From NCBI GenBank assembly GCA_001724265.1, contig MEDY01000089.1:62001-126000 (forward strand): a stretch of 64,000 nt of DNA. The letters are read 5' to 3'. Below are positions 1 to 10,381 of the stretch, piece after piece (positions within the stretch are counted from its first letter, which is position 1; every line of letters begins with the position of its first letter). Both the position numbers and the translations under genes were made by a program. This stretch comes from Rhizaria sp. SCN 62-66. Its lineage: Eukaryota > Rhizaria, unplaced. The notes beneath the pieces were generated by a model. That model ran no database searches, was not told the DNA's origin, and saw nothing but the letters and a program-made list of their open reading frames with translations.

Positions 1-80
1 CGGGCCGACCGAGGGCTGATGAGTAGCTTTCGCAGTTTAATAATTCCTGTTTATAGAACCGGTCATTCCGCCTGTAGATA

Positions 81-621
81 ATGTCTGACGACGAGTACGA
101 CAACAACAACTTTGACGATGGTGGCGACGACGTCGATGAGTACGTATCTTTTGTATCCCCCCACTTGGAATTTCTGCTCTTTCCCAGCCCAACACAACCC
201 CCAGCACCATCTCCCTTTTCCACTCTACCCTACCCTCCCGTTCTCACCTCTCTCTCTCCCCTCACCTTTTGCCCACGACTGCCCCCGCAGGATGGTTGAT
301 GACGAGGCCGTCGACGGCGCTGCGGCCGGCACCGGCGCGCAGGACGGCATCGACATGATCGCCCCCGAGGACGCGATCCGCTCCGACACCAAGGTGACGA
401 CGCGCTACCTCACCAAGTACGAGCGCGCGCGCATCCTGGGCACGCGCGCACTGCAGATCTCGCACGGCGCGGCGATCATGGTGGACCCGCAGGGCGAGTC
501 TGACCCGCTGGAGATCGCGCGCAAGGAGCTGATCCAGGGCAAGATCCCCATCGTCATCCGCCGCTACCTGCCCGACAACTCGTTCGAGGACTGGCGCATC
601 TCAGAGCTCATCGTCGATTAA
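81..621 (+). CDS. RPB6: RNA polymerases I/II/III common subunit RPB6 (two exons)
   Basis: This is the small omega-like subunit shared by the three nuclear RNA polymerases, which stabilises the clamp and assembly of the largest subunit. Exons are 81-139 and 291-621. The 151-nt intron has donor GTACGT and a pyrimidine-rich acceptor ending CCGCAG, and it splits a Glu codon. The joined product is 129 residues, close to the usual ~130-155. Residues 1-45 are the acidic, variable N-terminus (many Asp/Glu). The conserved core runs from about residue 55: [20 protein letters not shown], then an ISHGA segment, then [20 protein letters not shown] and the C-terminal SFEDW motif. The ATG at 81 is the first in frame and gives the expected acidic start. 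RPB6 is convergent with TOP3B downstream. The identification is secure from sequence conservation. Confidence 0.96.
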
Positions 622-1665
622 TTCCAACAACGCATCACGATACCAAACGCAGCAATGTAGCGCCACGCAGCGCATGCTGTCGCGGCCGACGTCAAACTGC
701 GGCGCCGTGGCCAGACGCGTCGAGCGTTGACCGATGACACCACAACATGCGACGCCACTACCTGCATGACAACACTGTCCCTTTCACGGCACGGGCCTGG
801 CTTGCAGGCGCGTGGCTGCGAGCGCGGAAGATGCGCGAGTGAGCGTGACGGGACGTACACAACGGTATCCTGTCGTGCCACAGCTCGAGCGAGCGCATCA
901 CAGCGCTGCTTGGCGCTGTGATGCTGAGCTTGCTACTCGGCGCAAACTGTTGAGCAAAGCGCTGACGTTGGCAACGAACTCCCTTGTTACAAACGGCACG
1001 CACATATTTGCCCACAGGCCCAGGCATTGTCTCAGCTGCCGCAGGCGCTGTCGCTGTCGCATTGTCCCACTCAACGCAGTTTGCACCACCAATGAGCGAA
1101 GGTCAAGCGCCGCCGTCCCTTGGCTGGCGCCTGCGACTGCGCCTGCGTTTGCGCTTGCGACTCCGGCTGCGACTCCTGCCGTGGCTGCTGCTGTGGCTGC
1201 GACATTGCGTGTGACCGGTCGCAGCAATACATGCTCTGTGAGCGTGAGTGGTCCATTCGGACACGGCTCCATTCGGACACGCAATTGCCGTAGGCGTTTG
1301 TTGCCTGTAAGCGCGGGCCGCTCTGTTGCGTTGATGCAATGTAAGATATTTTCGATAAGAATAATCACAAAATAGTAATATATAGCCTCCCTTTCTTTCT
1401 ATTTCAAAATAAGACGAACAAAAATACACTTTTAATTCGAAACATGCCCACTTCTCCGTGTAATTGTGCATCTTGAAAAGCTGTCAATGTCACAGGTTCA
1501 TTGTGTATCTTTTTGAGTCAAATATAAAAGGAGTTGCAGACCAATTATTCACAATCTAATTATGTATTTAATCTTTCTCTCTAGGTATCATTTCAATCAT
1601 TCTAAGTAATCTTGTGATTGTTACTCTCTTGTGTGGTCCTCAGCAACAGCAAGCGGTCAAAGCAG
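622..1665. other. Convergent spacer between RPB6 and TOP3B
   Basis: This 1.04 kb holds the 3' flanks of two convergent genes. Open frames exist on both strands (for example 812-1375 + and 898-1368 -), but they overlap each other, show no conserved motif and owe their Arg/Leu or Ala/Gln content to a six-base periodic array at 1132-1179. From about 1360 to 1660 the DNA is AT-rich, as expected of 3' UTR and spacer. I see no supportable gene. Confidence 0.6.
1132..1179 (+). repeat. Degenerate hexanucleotide array, TGCGNN type
   Basis: Eight consecutive six-base units read TGCGAC, TGCGCC, TGCGTT, TGCGCT, TGCGAC, TCCGGC, TGCGAC and TCCTGC. The period is exact although the third dinucleotide varies. 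The array lies in apparently non-coding DNA, yet it resembles the dipeptide-coding repeats inside the genes of this window. Confidence 0.7.
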
Positions 1666-4600
1666 TTAGAGCTCCAACGCGTCCCTCTTGTTGCGCACCC
1701 GCTCTTCCCTCTCCCTACCTTCCTCCCTCCTCTTCTCGCGCCTCTGCGCCTGCTCCACGGTCGCCCTCTCCATATTCCGCACGCCGCCCCGGCCGCGCCC
1801 GTCGTCCAGCTCCGCGTTGCCGTAGGCCGCCGTAGCCGTGGCCGCCAGCACCGGGTCACAGAACAGACAGCCCTGGTAGACCAGCCCGTCCACCCCGCCG
1901 CTACCGGCAGCGGCGCCGCTACTTACACCGGTGTAAGGGGCGGCGGCGCGGGCCAAGGGGTTTTCGCGGTGGCACTCGATGTGGAAGAGCGCAGAGGAGC
2001 AGAAGGGGCACACGGCGACGTCGCGGTAATCGGCCGCGGTCGGCAGCGGCGGCTTCGCTTGGCTGGCAATCGTCTCAGCAGAAGTTGCGATTCTGGAGAG
2101 AGTGTTCGAGGTGGGGGTAGTGAAAGATAGTGACTCGATGTCGCCAAGCATGGCGCCATTATGTTGCAGCTGTTGCTCAGGAGCCGTGGAAGCACTGTTA
2201 CTTGTTGCGGTTTGCTCGGTAGCGAGATCTTCGTCAGATGTAAGCGCTTTGAGCGCTACAGCGCGTACATTCCGCGTCACATCATCTTTACCATTGGACT
2301 TGCTCGCAGTGGGTTTGCTGCTCTTCGCTTTGCTGCTGTTGCTACCGTTGCTGCTGGTAATCGTGTTCACTGCTGCAAGGACACCTTTAGCGACCAGCAC
2401 GCTTACACTGCTCGTGCTTACAGCCTGACCAGTGGCAGCGGTGTCAGCACCATCCTTTGCTGAAGACTTGGCTTTCGACTTATTGGGCTTACCCGTCGCG
2501 GCACCCTTAGACCCCGAGGTACTTGCAGTGACTTCACCCCAGCCTTCGGGCTTCTCGTACTCAGCCTTGCTGCTCACGGTCACGCCGTACCCGCCCTCGC
2601 CCGCCAAGTAAGTCCCGGACCCACTTACAAGCGCATCGCCCTTGCGCAGCAGCCGGACGCGGTGCGCGCCCTTGGCGAACTTGACGGTATAGTTACAGTG
2701 GCTGCAGCCGAGGCGCCAGTTGGGCCGCGACAGCGTGTGCAGCACCAGCACGCCCCCGCCACAGCCCCCGCCAGAGTCTGCGGAGGCGGCGGCGTTGGGG
2801 CAGGGGCGGACGCCGCGGGCGAGAACGGACTGGGGGCAGGTCGGGTGGCGGCACTTGTCGCAACTCATCTCGCCGTGGCCGCCGCCGGAGGCGCTGAGAC
2901 CGCCGCTGGCGGCACTGAGACCGCTCGCACTCCCGCTGGCGTTGGCGCTGCCGCTATACGGTGGGTGGTTGTAGCAGCAGGGACACAGCGGGTACGACAC
3001 CGGCGGGTCGCCGTTGGTGGTGAAATAGACGACGCCGAACCCGTCGTAGGGGCACACCAGCGCGGGGAACTTGCGCACGATACCGTTCGACGGCAGCAGG
3101 TACAGCTTCGCGCACGTAACGCAGTACAGCCGCAGCGGCGCGCCGCGGGCGTCGGCCCCGCCCGTGGTCACCGCACCGGTCGCTGGGTCCACTTTAACGG
3201 CCTTGGACGCAGGCAGTAGCAGGCGCATGGCGTTGCCGCAGTCGCCACAGTCGGTAAACAGCACCGCGCTGGCTGCGGCGCGCGCGGCGGCCGAGGACGG
3301 CGTAAAGTGCAGCGCAAACACGCGGTCTAGCCGTGGCAGATGCGCGATGAAGTAGCGGAACTTGCTGCGGAAGGTGCGCAGCAGACGTTCCACGACAGGC
3401 TTGAAGTCAAGCCGCCCCTGGGCAATCAGGGCGAGTTGGCGCTCGACGCGGCGGCGCATCGTGGGCAGCGAGAGGTCCGGGTCGATGGCCTTGTAGCTGC
3501 GGGTGAGGGCAACTCCTAGCGGCAGCGGGCGCAGGGCGCGGCCTGAAGTGGGAAGGGAGTGAATCAAGAGAAAGGCAATATACAAGAGGATGAGCACATT
3601 GATATAATGAACAACAATTGCACTAAAATCCAGGCAATGCAAAAAGTGTCTCCCAATTAACAAAGGGATTCATCAGATTTCCTTCAAGTTGAAATTATAG
3701 GCACATATTTCGAGTAGAGTTAGACCGTACCTGGTGCGAGCGCTGCGAAGCCTCGCTTGCTCAGATTCGCGATGTGCACCGGGATCGTCGCGTCCGTGCC
3801 GATGCCGTGGTGCTCCATCAGCGCGATGAGCTCGCTCTCCGTCAGCAGAGCCGGCGGCGCCGTGAGCCGCGGCGCGGACGGGAGCGCGACACGGGGCAGC
3901 GTGAGGTAGGTGCCGACGCGACTGCGCAGGTCCGACGCCGCGAGCGCATAGGGCGTCGGCCGCGGCTGCAGCCAGGGCAGCAGCGCGGTGTGGCCCAGCG
4001 CGGTGACCGCGAGCGAGGTGATTGTGAACCGCTCGCCCTGGACTGCAGTGACGTCTTTCTCCCTCAGAGTCGACGTCGGGACAAGAGACGTCGTGTTGTT
4101 CGTGTTGGTGCCGCTGTCAGCGTAGGGCAGTGTGAGAGTAAGTTGAGTTGCCTCCGTGGTGCAGTCAGGCAGAAGCGTTGCGAGGAAATGACGCACAATG
4201 TACTCGTAAACACGCGCACGAGCACCGCGCAGCACGCTGCCACTGACAACAACATCCTGAGCGCCATTATCAGCGTCGCTGTCATTTGTGTTAGCTCCAG
4301 TGTTTGTGGACATGTAAGTGTAGGTGTACGGCGTCAGCGTTGTCGGCGTGATCGGGGGGTGGTCGCCAGAGTCGAACCCCATCCGTGCGCGCGTGCGCCG
4401 CCACGCGTGCCCACAGTCACTTACACTGGAGACACACTTAGACGTCGACATCGTGGTATTATTCAGATCTTGCGACTGATCATCCTCTCCAGTCTTCTCA
4501 GGGTCAGCTTCAATTTTATCAGAGTTTACAGCAACCGTATTGTCGTTGCAGACACTCTTCACTGCTGCGCTCCCATTGGCCCTGCCCCACTCCCTGCACC

Positions 4601-6806
4601 GCTCACACGCGTCGCTCTGCAGCAGCCCCGCGGCGACGGCGCCCCACTCCCCGTGCCCGCGCTGCGCCGCCAGCACGCTGTTGTACGCAAACGACCGCGG
4701 GTACGCCTGGGTCTCGGTGCGCGGGTAGCTGATAAAGCCCTCCATGTACAGGCTTTCTGCGACGGCCATCGCCTCAGCGGGCCCCAGCCCCAGTCCACGC
4801 GAGGCGACCTTGAGCAGCGAGACCGTGTTGAGCGGCAGTGGCCGCGCACGCGCGTGCGGGGTGACCATGATCGCGATAATAAGCGCGGGCACTGACGCCG
4901 CGCTCAGGATCGTCTCACGCTGCGGGGCGATACTTAGATCTTCCGAAGTGGGGTCTAAGGGTGGGGCGAGAGCGCGCGAAGTTGTGGCGTTGGGGGCGCA
5001 AGTGAGCAGCAACGCTTGTGCGATGGAGTGCGAGAACACACGGCCACGCTGCCACTGGAGCGGTAGCAACGTCGCAGCAGCAGCAACAGGGCTAGTTACT
5101 GCGTTGCTATGGCCACTGTTGCTGCTGAAGGTCAGTCGGCCTTCAGTGACCGTCTCGCTGCCACTCGCACACGTACAGTAACACGTGATACGATTGTTGT
5201 CAAAGCTCTTGCTACCACGACTGGGCTTCCGCGAAGGCTTAGAGCGCTTGTCCTTCTTCTTTGACAGACCATAGTCATCGTCGTCGTCATCCTCGTCATA
5301 TTCATAGTCGTCATCGTCACTATCGTTGTTGCTTGAGCTGAGCAGTTGGCCAATGCGATTATCCTCAACAAAGCCTTCGTCTTGGTTACCATCGTCACCG
5401 TAACCGCCAGCAAGAGCATCGCGGCAGCCATGATCCTTGGCACCCTCACAAGCGCCAGAGCAGCTGCACATACCACACGCACACTTCCTGCTCTTAATCT
5501 CACTCTCTGGGGCTAGCTCAACAGGAATGCAGATGTCGCCCGCGTTGGCAGCCGCTTGCAGGCACCAGTAGCGCTCCGGCCTAAACCGCGCGATCTCCTC
5601 GGCGCGCTCGACCACGAGCCCCAGCGTCGGCGTCACGCAAGGCCCGAAGCTCACCACGCTCGGCTCGCGCTCACTGAGGGCCCGCGGCTCACGGCCGCCG
5701 CGACCGCCGCGACCGCCGCCGCGAGACTGCTGTTGCTCACGGTCGCTGCTGTTGCTGTTGTTGTGGCTGCGGCTCGCGAGGCCGGCGTTGACGACGTCGC
5801 TGATCGTCACGGCAGTGCTGGAGCTGCTCGCAGTCTTATCAGTGATCGCACTGCTCTCATCGTTGCTCTGGTTATGGCTGCTGTTGTTGCCTGTGAGTTT
5901 GTAGTTGTGCTTCAGGTACATCGTCTGCAGCCGCGTGAAGGCCGCGCCCAGCTTCAGGTCCAGCTCCTGCCGCGCGTCCACCGACAGCGCCAGGTGCCGG
6001 TCAGGCCCGCGCATGCTACGAAGCGCCGCAGCGACGTCGCTGGGCGCCAGGGCCGAGAACACCGCGCGCCTGACCTGCGTTAAATGCGTGATCACATGGT
6101 GGTCTGGCGCGTTGAGCCAGGGCAGCGTGTTGTGGAGCACCTCGAAGGCGATGTTCTCGCCCTCGCGGTCGCAGTCGGTCCACAGCAACAGCGCGTCGGC
6201 GCCCGTCGCGCACAGCTGCAGGTGCGCCGGCACGGCCGCGCGCACGGGCACCTTGACCGTTTTGGCCCCAAACAGCGAGGTTGGGTCGACGCTCGCCCAG
6301 TCGTCAAAGCCGGAGACGAAATCAGTATTATACACGTGACCCGTCACAGAGGTGATGCGGAACAGGGCGTGGACACCGATAGCGCTCTGCTGAGACAGAA
6401 CAGCGGTGCTTGCGTCAGACTTGGTGTGACTTGTCTTCGGGACACCACGGCTGTTACGATCTTTGGCGCTGTTCTCATTGTTGCGACTCAAAAGCTTCGT
6501 GTAGTTGTTGTCGTTGTTGTAACTCGCATTGCTGCTGTTTTCCTTAATCTTCACGTCAGCGTCAGAGTCCGAGACGGGGTACACGTGGTAGATGCCCTTG
6601 AACTCGTGCACTGGCGGGGCACCGGGCTCTTCGCTGTTCGTCGTCTCGAACACCCCATCTGCACTCTCGCCGCTGTCACTATTATCATAGCTCTTGTTGT
6701 TGCTATTGTTGTTCGATTTGTAGCCGTTTGTCTGCGACATGCTACGGGCAAGCGCGAGCGCAACAGAAGGCTTCTCCGCAACGCACAACACGACGAGCCG
6801 TCGCAT
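1666..6806 (-). CDS. TOP3B: DNA/RNA topoisomerase III beta (two exons)
   Basis: A type IA topoisomerase that passes single strands of DNA and, in animals, RNA. Exon 1 is 6806-3731 and exon 2 is 3542-1666; the 188-nt intron has donor GTACGG and acceptor CTTCAG, with phase 1 restored. The product is 1,650 residues against about 860 in animals. It starts MRRLVVLCVAEKPS. The TOPRIM motif DCDREGE is at 211-217. The motif FGPCVTPTLGLVVER precedes the active-site segment GFISYPRTET, with catalytic Tyr694. EHHGIGTDATIPVHI follows, and the intron falls just after it. Exon 2 carries the beta-type Cys-rich tail: CPYDGFG, YPLCPCCYNHPP, CDKCRHPTC, LVLHTLSRPNWRLGCSHC, AHRVRLL and GCLFCDPV. These motifs match TOP3B rather than TOP3A. 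The extra length is Ser/Asn-rich, acidic and RGG inserts. The upstream gene ends 33 nt before this ATG. Confidence 0.94.
1922..1937. repeat. Perfect 16-bp palindrome in TOP3B exon 2
   Basis: CTTACACCGGTGTAAG equals its own reverse complement. It lies in the coding sequence for the C-terminal region of TOP3B, where the minus strand encodes a segment containing Tyr-Thr-Gly-Val. It contains the CTTAC/GTAAG word that recurs across the window. No function can be assigned. Confidence 0.85.
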
Positions 6807-6839
6807 CCGCTGCTTCCCTTCTTGCTCCGGCTCATGCTG

Positions 6840-8081
6840 CTAGTGCAGCAGCTCCCGCTCTTTCCCGCCTTTGAGCACGAGGTGCAGCGGCAGCGTCGGC
6901 ACGGGGCGCGTGCGCGGGGGCCGCGACCACGCCGCCACGGACTCGACCTCGATCGGCGCCGCCTCCCAGTCAAACGCGGCGACACGAGTACCCCCACCAG
7001 TTCCGCTGCCGTGCACGTGCGTGTGAGCGAGGGAGAGCAGCGCGGTAGGCGTCGCCGCGAGCTCCAGCGTGGCGGGGCCTGCGGCCACGACGCGGCCGCG
7101 CGAGGTACTTACATCGCCGCAAAGGGTGCTTACACCGCGAGTGCTATTGCTGCTGCTGCTGGCGTCAACGCCGTCCAGTGACTGATCGCTGTTGTTGTTG
7201 TTGTTGTTGATGCCATCTTCGTACTCCTTGAATGCAAGTACACCCTTAGACTGCGAGTGCTGATACGGCGTCCGATCTAAGGGCTTGTTGAACTCCACTG
7301 GCATATCCCAGCCTCCCATGCCGCTACCACGGCCGCCGCCGTCGCCGTCGCCAAGCTCAGCCGCCGCGGCCTCGGCATCGGCAATCTCTAGCGCGGCCAC
7401 AGCAGCGCTGTCGCCGTTCACATTGCTGCCGTTGCCGTTGCGAAAATTGCCGTGCTTGCCAGGGCCGTTGGCGTGAGGGCGAGGGGCAGGCCGCGTGCCT
7501 TTGTGGCGCACGAGGCTGCCGATAGCAGGCGCACCGACATCCTTCACAGCGCTCGCGCTCGCGCTCGCGCTGGCGCTTGCGCTGGCATTGATGCTGCTCT
7601 CGGTTTTGCTCGCCGCATGCGCCACGTTGCCGTAGCTACCGCTGCGGTCGCTTCCGCCGCCACCGCGGCCGCCCCTGCCCTCGCCGCGGCCGCCGCCGCG
7701 ACCGCCGCGGCCGCGAGCATTGGACCCGTCGTACGCGCTGCTGCTGTTGGGATTGCCGCTGTAGGGCGACGCGGCGTGCGCCAGCGACTCCAGACCGGCG
7801 TCGCGGCGATACTGCGGCTGCCGGCTGCTGATGACAGCGCTCGCAGCAGCACTCGCGTGAGTGGTGTAGCTCGAGCTCGAGCTCGAGTTAGAGTTGGCGA
7901 CTGAGTAGCTGTGTGCGTTAGCGTTGTTGTGGGGGCGTGTTGTGTCGCACATTTCGCAGCACGGAAGAAGCGCGTTGTTGGAAAAGGTGCAGCTGGGGCA
8001 GTTCCACTCGTGCGCAGAATATGCGTCTGTTGTTGAAGCAGACGCAGCCGCGGGCGCTGAGCCGCGCGGTTGGTACGACAT
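6840..8081 (-). CDS. RanBP2-type zinc finger / RGG-box protein
   Basis: Single exon, 413 residues, starting MSYQPRGSA. Residues 26-50 form a RanBP2-type finger of the form W-N-C-x2-C-x10-C-x2-C (WNCPSCTFSNNALLPCCEMC), with Cys at 28, 31, 42 and 45. Fingers of this family bind single-stranded RNA (as in ZRANB2 and FUS/TAF15) or ubiquitin. About residues 122-150 form an RGG box (RGRGGRGGGRGEGRGGRGG). A Ser/Ala dipeptide run follows near 165, then Asn- and Gly-rich disorder. The C-terminus ends KGGKERELLH before a TAG at 6842-6840. TOP3B starts 33 nt later in the same frame with no stop between, so read-through would make one fusion protein. I infer an RNA-binding role. An independent protein, a read-through extension of TOP3B, or a mis-called intron are all possible. 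Confidence 0.75.
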   Translation of the reverse strand: MSYQPRGSAPAAASASTTDAYSAHEWNCPSCTFSNNALLPCCEMCDTTRPHNNANAHSYSVANSNSSSSSSYTTHASAAASAVISSRQPQYRRDAGLESLAHAASPYSGNPNSSSAYDGSNARGRGGRGGGRGEGRGGRGGGGSDRSGSYGNVAHAASKTESSINASASASASASASAVKDVGAPAIGSLVRHKGTRPAPRPHANGPGKHGNFRNGNGSNVNGDSAAVAALEIADAEAAAAELGDGDGGGRGSGMGGWDMPVEFNKPLDRTPYQHSQSKGVLAFKEYEDGINNNNNNSDQSLDGVDASSSSNSTRGVSTLCGDVSTSRGRVVAAGPATLELAATPTALLSLAHTHVHGSGTGGGTRVAAFDWEAAPIEVESVAAWSRPPRTRPVPTLPLHLVLKGGKERELLH

Positions 8082-9059
8082 CAAGGTTTGAGCAGTACCA
8101 ACTCAAGGAACGCAAAAAAGGATTTGACCAACAAACGCAAATCTATACAACGTATAATTAAGAGGTTAAATATAAAAGTAGTGTTTAATATCCAAATGTT
8201 CAGCGGCGTTCTAGTTGACGGATAATACGGTGTATGGCAGGTGCGTTTTAGAGCCAAATACGCAGATCTTGTCTACGTGACCCGTGACATAAACACAGTA
8301 TTTCAGAGGACATGTCGTCGAAGCAAGTGAGTTACGGGATGTAGGAGTATTTTTTTGAACCTTTAGCGCTTTATTAGTAATATTAGAGGGATGCGCCTTT
8401 AAGTTCATTCCATATAAAACTTATATTTTGTGATTTTTGTTAGTGTTACTGACATGACATCATACTACTTGTACACATAATGAAAGTAAAATGAATGGTT
8501 GCTAGACTCAGTTCTCGCAGCAACAGCAGCAGCACTGCTCCCAATGCTAGCAACGACAGGGATAGTATCGTTACCGTTGTGGAGCGCTGCGACTGGAGCG
8601 AGCAAGAGCTGAGAGTGGAGACACGAGAGTTGCCGACGCACAGTCACGGAGTCACGGAGTGCAAGCAGCACCAGAGCGAATGCTCAGGATTGCGGCTGTA
8701 ACGGTGACTGTGGGACTGATATGATATGTAACGGAGGAGAGTGCTGTTGCTGCTGAGACTGCCGCTGCAGCGGCCTTAGGCTAAGTTAGGCCGCCGCGAT
8801 CTACTTACACATCAGACAGAGCGCTTCATCAAATGATGAAGACAAGGAGTGTAAACAGACTCTCGACGAAGGGACGACAGGGGCAGAGGCAGCGGCAACA
8901 GCACGACGCGACAACGCTGAGTGTCGAGAAGGGGAGTGACGTATCACTGCAACGACGGCAACACTACAACGACTGAGGATCACTTACGACTCACTAATGT
9001 GAGCGTAAGGCAATTGCAGTTGCGTGTGCTGACGCGGTTGCGGCGACAGAGAGGTGGGA

Positions 9060-9300
9060 AATGATTTTGTTGGGATTTTGTTTTTGATTTTGACTCGAAA
9101 TTTTGTGAGAGTTTTGATTTGAGAGACATATCTTTTTTTGTTGTTTTGTTTTTGAACTGAAAAAAAGGTATAAAGGGTTTGATTTTTGTTTTGTTTTTGA
9201 TCGTTTTTTGATTTTTGTTTCTTTTTGTTTTCGTTTTTGTGTGTTTGTTTTCTTTTTGGTTGTGTTCTTAGAGTGTTTGTGTGTTCTTTTGTTAATTAAT
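9060..9300 (+). repeat. T/G-rich, C-poor tract
   Basis: About 240 bases dominated by T and G, with recurring GTTTTTG and GATTTTTG words and very few C residues on the plus strand. The strand asymmetry is extreme compared with flanking DNA. It could be a degenerate microsatellite, a pyrimidine-rich RNA segment, or an R-loop-prone element. Confidence 0.7.
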
Positions 9301-9388
9301 CTTTTTGACAGTAGCAAGACTGTGCGCCACACGTACATTTACACTTAGACGTCGACAAACACAATGCACTAATGTGCACGTGTGTATT

Positions 9389-9418
9389 CAGTGTCAGTGC
9401 AAGTGCGAATGCGACGCA
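9389..9418 (+). repeat. Hexanucleotide array (five units)
   Basis: Units CAGTGT, CAGTGC, AAGTGC, GAATGC and GACGCA follow one another with exact six-base spacing in non-coding DNA. Confidence 0.55.
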
Positions 9419-9940
9419 GAGAGTAATAATAACGACAGTTACAACGCCAGACTGCAGGGCGCTGCAATGAAGAATGCGAAGGGAAACGAACGAACGAACA
9501 ATATGTAAGAAAAGAAAGCAGACGCAGATAGAGGACGGAGGAGGGTGATGTGAAAAGCGAAAGCGAAGCCAAGAACAAAGCGAACAGCTGTCAACCGATG
9601 CTAAGACATATTCACACAAGTAACTCGCACTCGCGCTGGAGCAAGCTTGAGAACCAAACACTCGAGCCGAAGATATAACACTAATGTGTTTGCCGTTGGC
9701 AGGGCGACACCGACAGTGACCACAGCTGACCAAGTGCTCTAGTGAGAACTAGAAGCTGTGAGAGTCGTCGAGTCATAGTGTAAGTGCGAGAATGTAAGTG
9801 GAGGACAGAGTCGAATTGAGCGGAGACACGCACGACATCTAAGGACCAGCTGCAGGGGTACTTACAACGCAACGCACAGAGTCACACACAACAGCATAAC
9901 AGCCGACGCACAGAGACCATAAGTAACTGTGCGCCGCAGT

Positions 9941-9970
9941 GTTAGCGTTGACGTTAGCGTGAGCGTGAGT
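9941..9970 (+). repeat. Hexanucleotide array, GTTAGC/GTGAGC units
   Basis: Units GTTAGC, GTTGAC, GTTAGC, GTGAGC and GTGAGT are in exact six-base register within non-coding DNA. Confidence 0.6.
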
Positions 9971-10339
9971 GGTTGGGATTGTAGGTGTGGGCAGTAGTAA
10001 GTAGAGTTGCGTGTAACCGAAGCATGTCGGCACGACACTGGGACGCTGGGCTCATTTGCAGAACAGTAAAACACAAGAAAACACAACACAACAGTGCGTA
10101 AAACGTGTTGCAGTTGTCGTCATTATGTTAGGCAGTCTAGAGCGCAGTGCCTCAGAGCGAGGCAGCCATGAAAAGTTGTTGTCACATCTAGTGTTGCAGT
10201 CAGGAGAGTCGAGTCGGCCGGTTGTGCGACCAGCAGAGTATACCGAAACAGCTGCGAAGCACAGTTGTTGGTTGACACGCGACACGGAGAGCAACACAAG
10301 AACGTAGACATGAAGGATGACTCAAACACAAATCGGGCG

Positions 10340-10381
10340 TGTAAGTGTAAATGTAAGCGCAAATGTAAGTGCGACTGTGAT
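10340..10381 (+). repeat. Hexanucleotide array, TGTAAG units
   Basis: Units TGTAAG, TGTAAA, TGTAAG, CGCAAA, TGTAAG, TGCGAC and TGTGAT occur in exact register. Translated on the plus strand they give a Cys-Lys dipeptide run in a short open frame, but nothing else supports coding. Confidence 0.65.

Noticed and set aside
812-1375. Plus-strand frame after RPB6, rich in Arg/Leu and Ala
   Set aside because: It overlaps an equally long minus-strand frame, owes its length to a hexanucleotide array and has no recognisable domain or splice context.
4365-4390. A tRNA B-box-like GTCGAACCCC
   Set aside because: It is inside TOP3B coding sequence and no cloverleaf can be drawn around it.
1666-6806. Assignment of this gene to TOP3A
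   Set aside because: The CCYNHPP, CDKCRHPTC, LVLHTLSRPNWRL, AHRVRLL and GCLFCDP motifs follow the beta-type tail, and GRF zinc fingers typical of TOP3A are absent.
6840-6990. A 148-nt intron (donor-like GTACTC near 6989, acceptor TAG at 6840) that would fuse the zinc-finger ORF to TOP3B
   Set aside because: The supposed intron is GC-rich, coding-like and purine-rich before the acceptor, unlike every supported intron here. It is kept only as an alternative in the TAG finding.
8994-9338. Lys-rich minus-strand frame
   Set aside because: It is the direct product of the T/G-rich tract read backwards (AAA, AAC and CAA codons) and not a protein gene.
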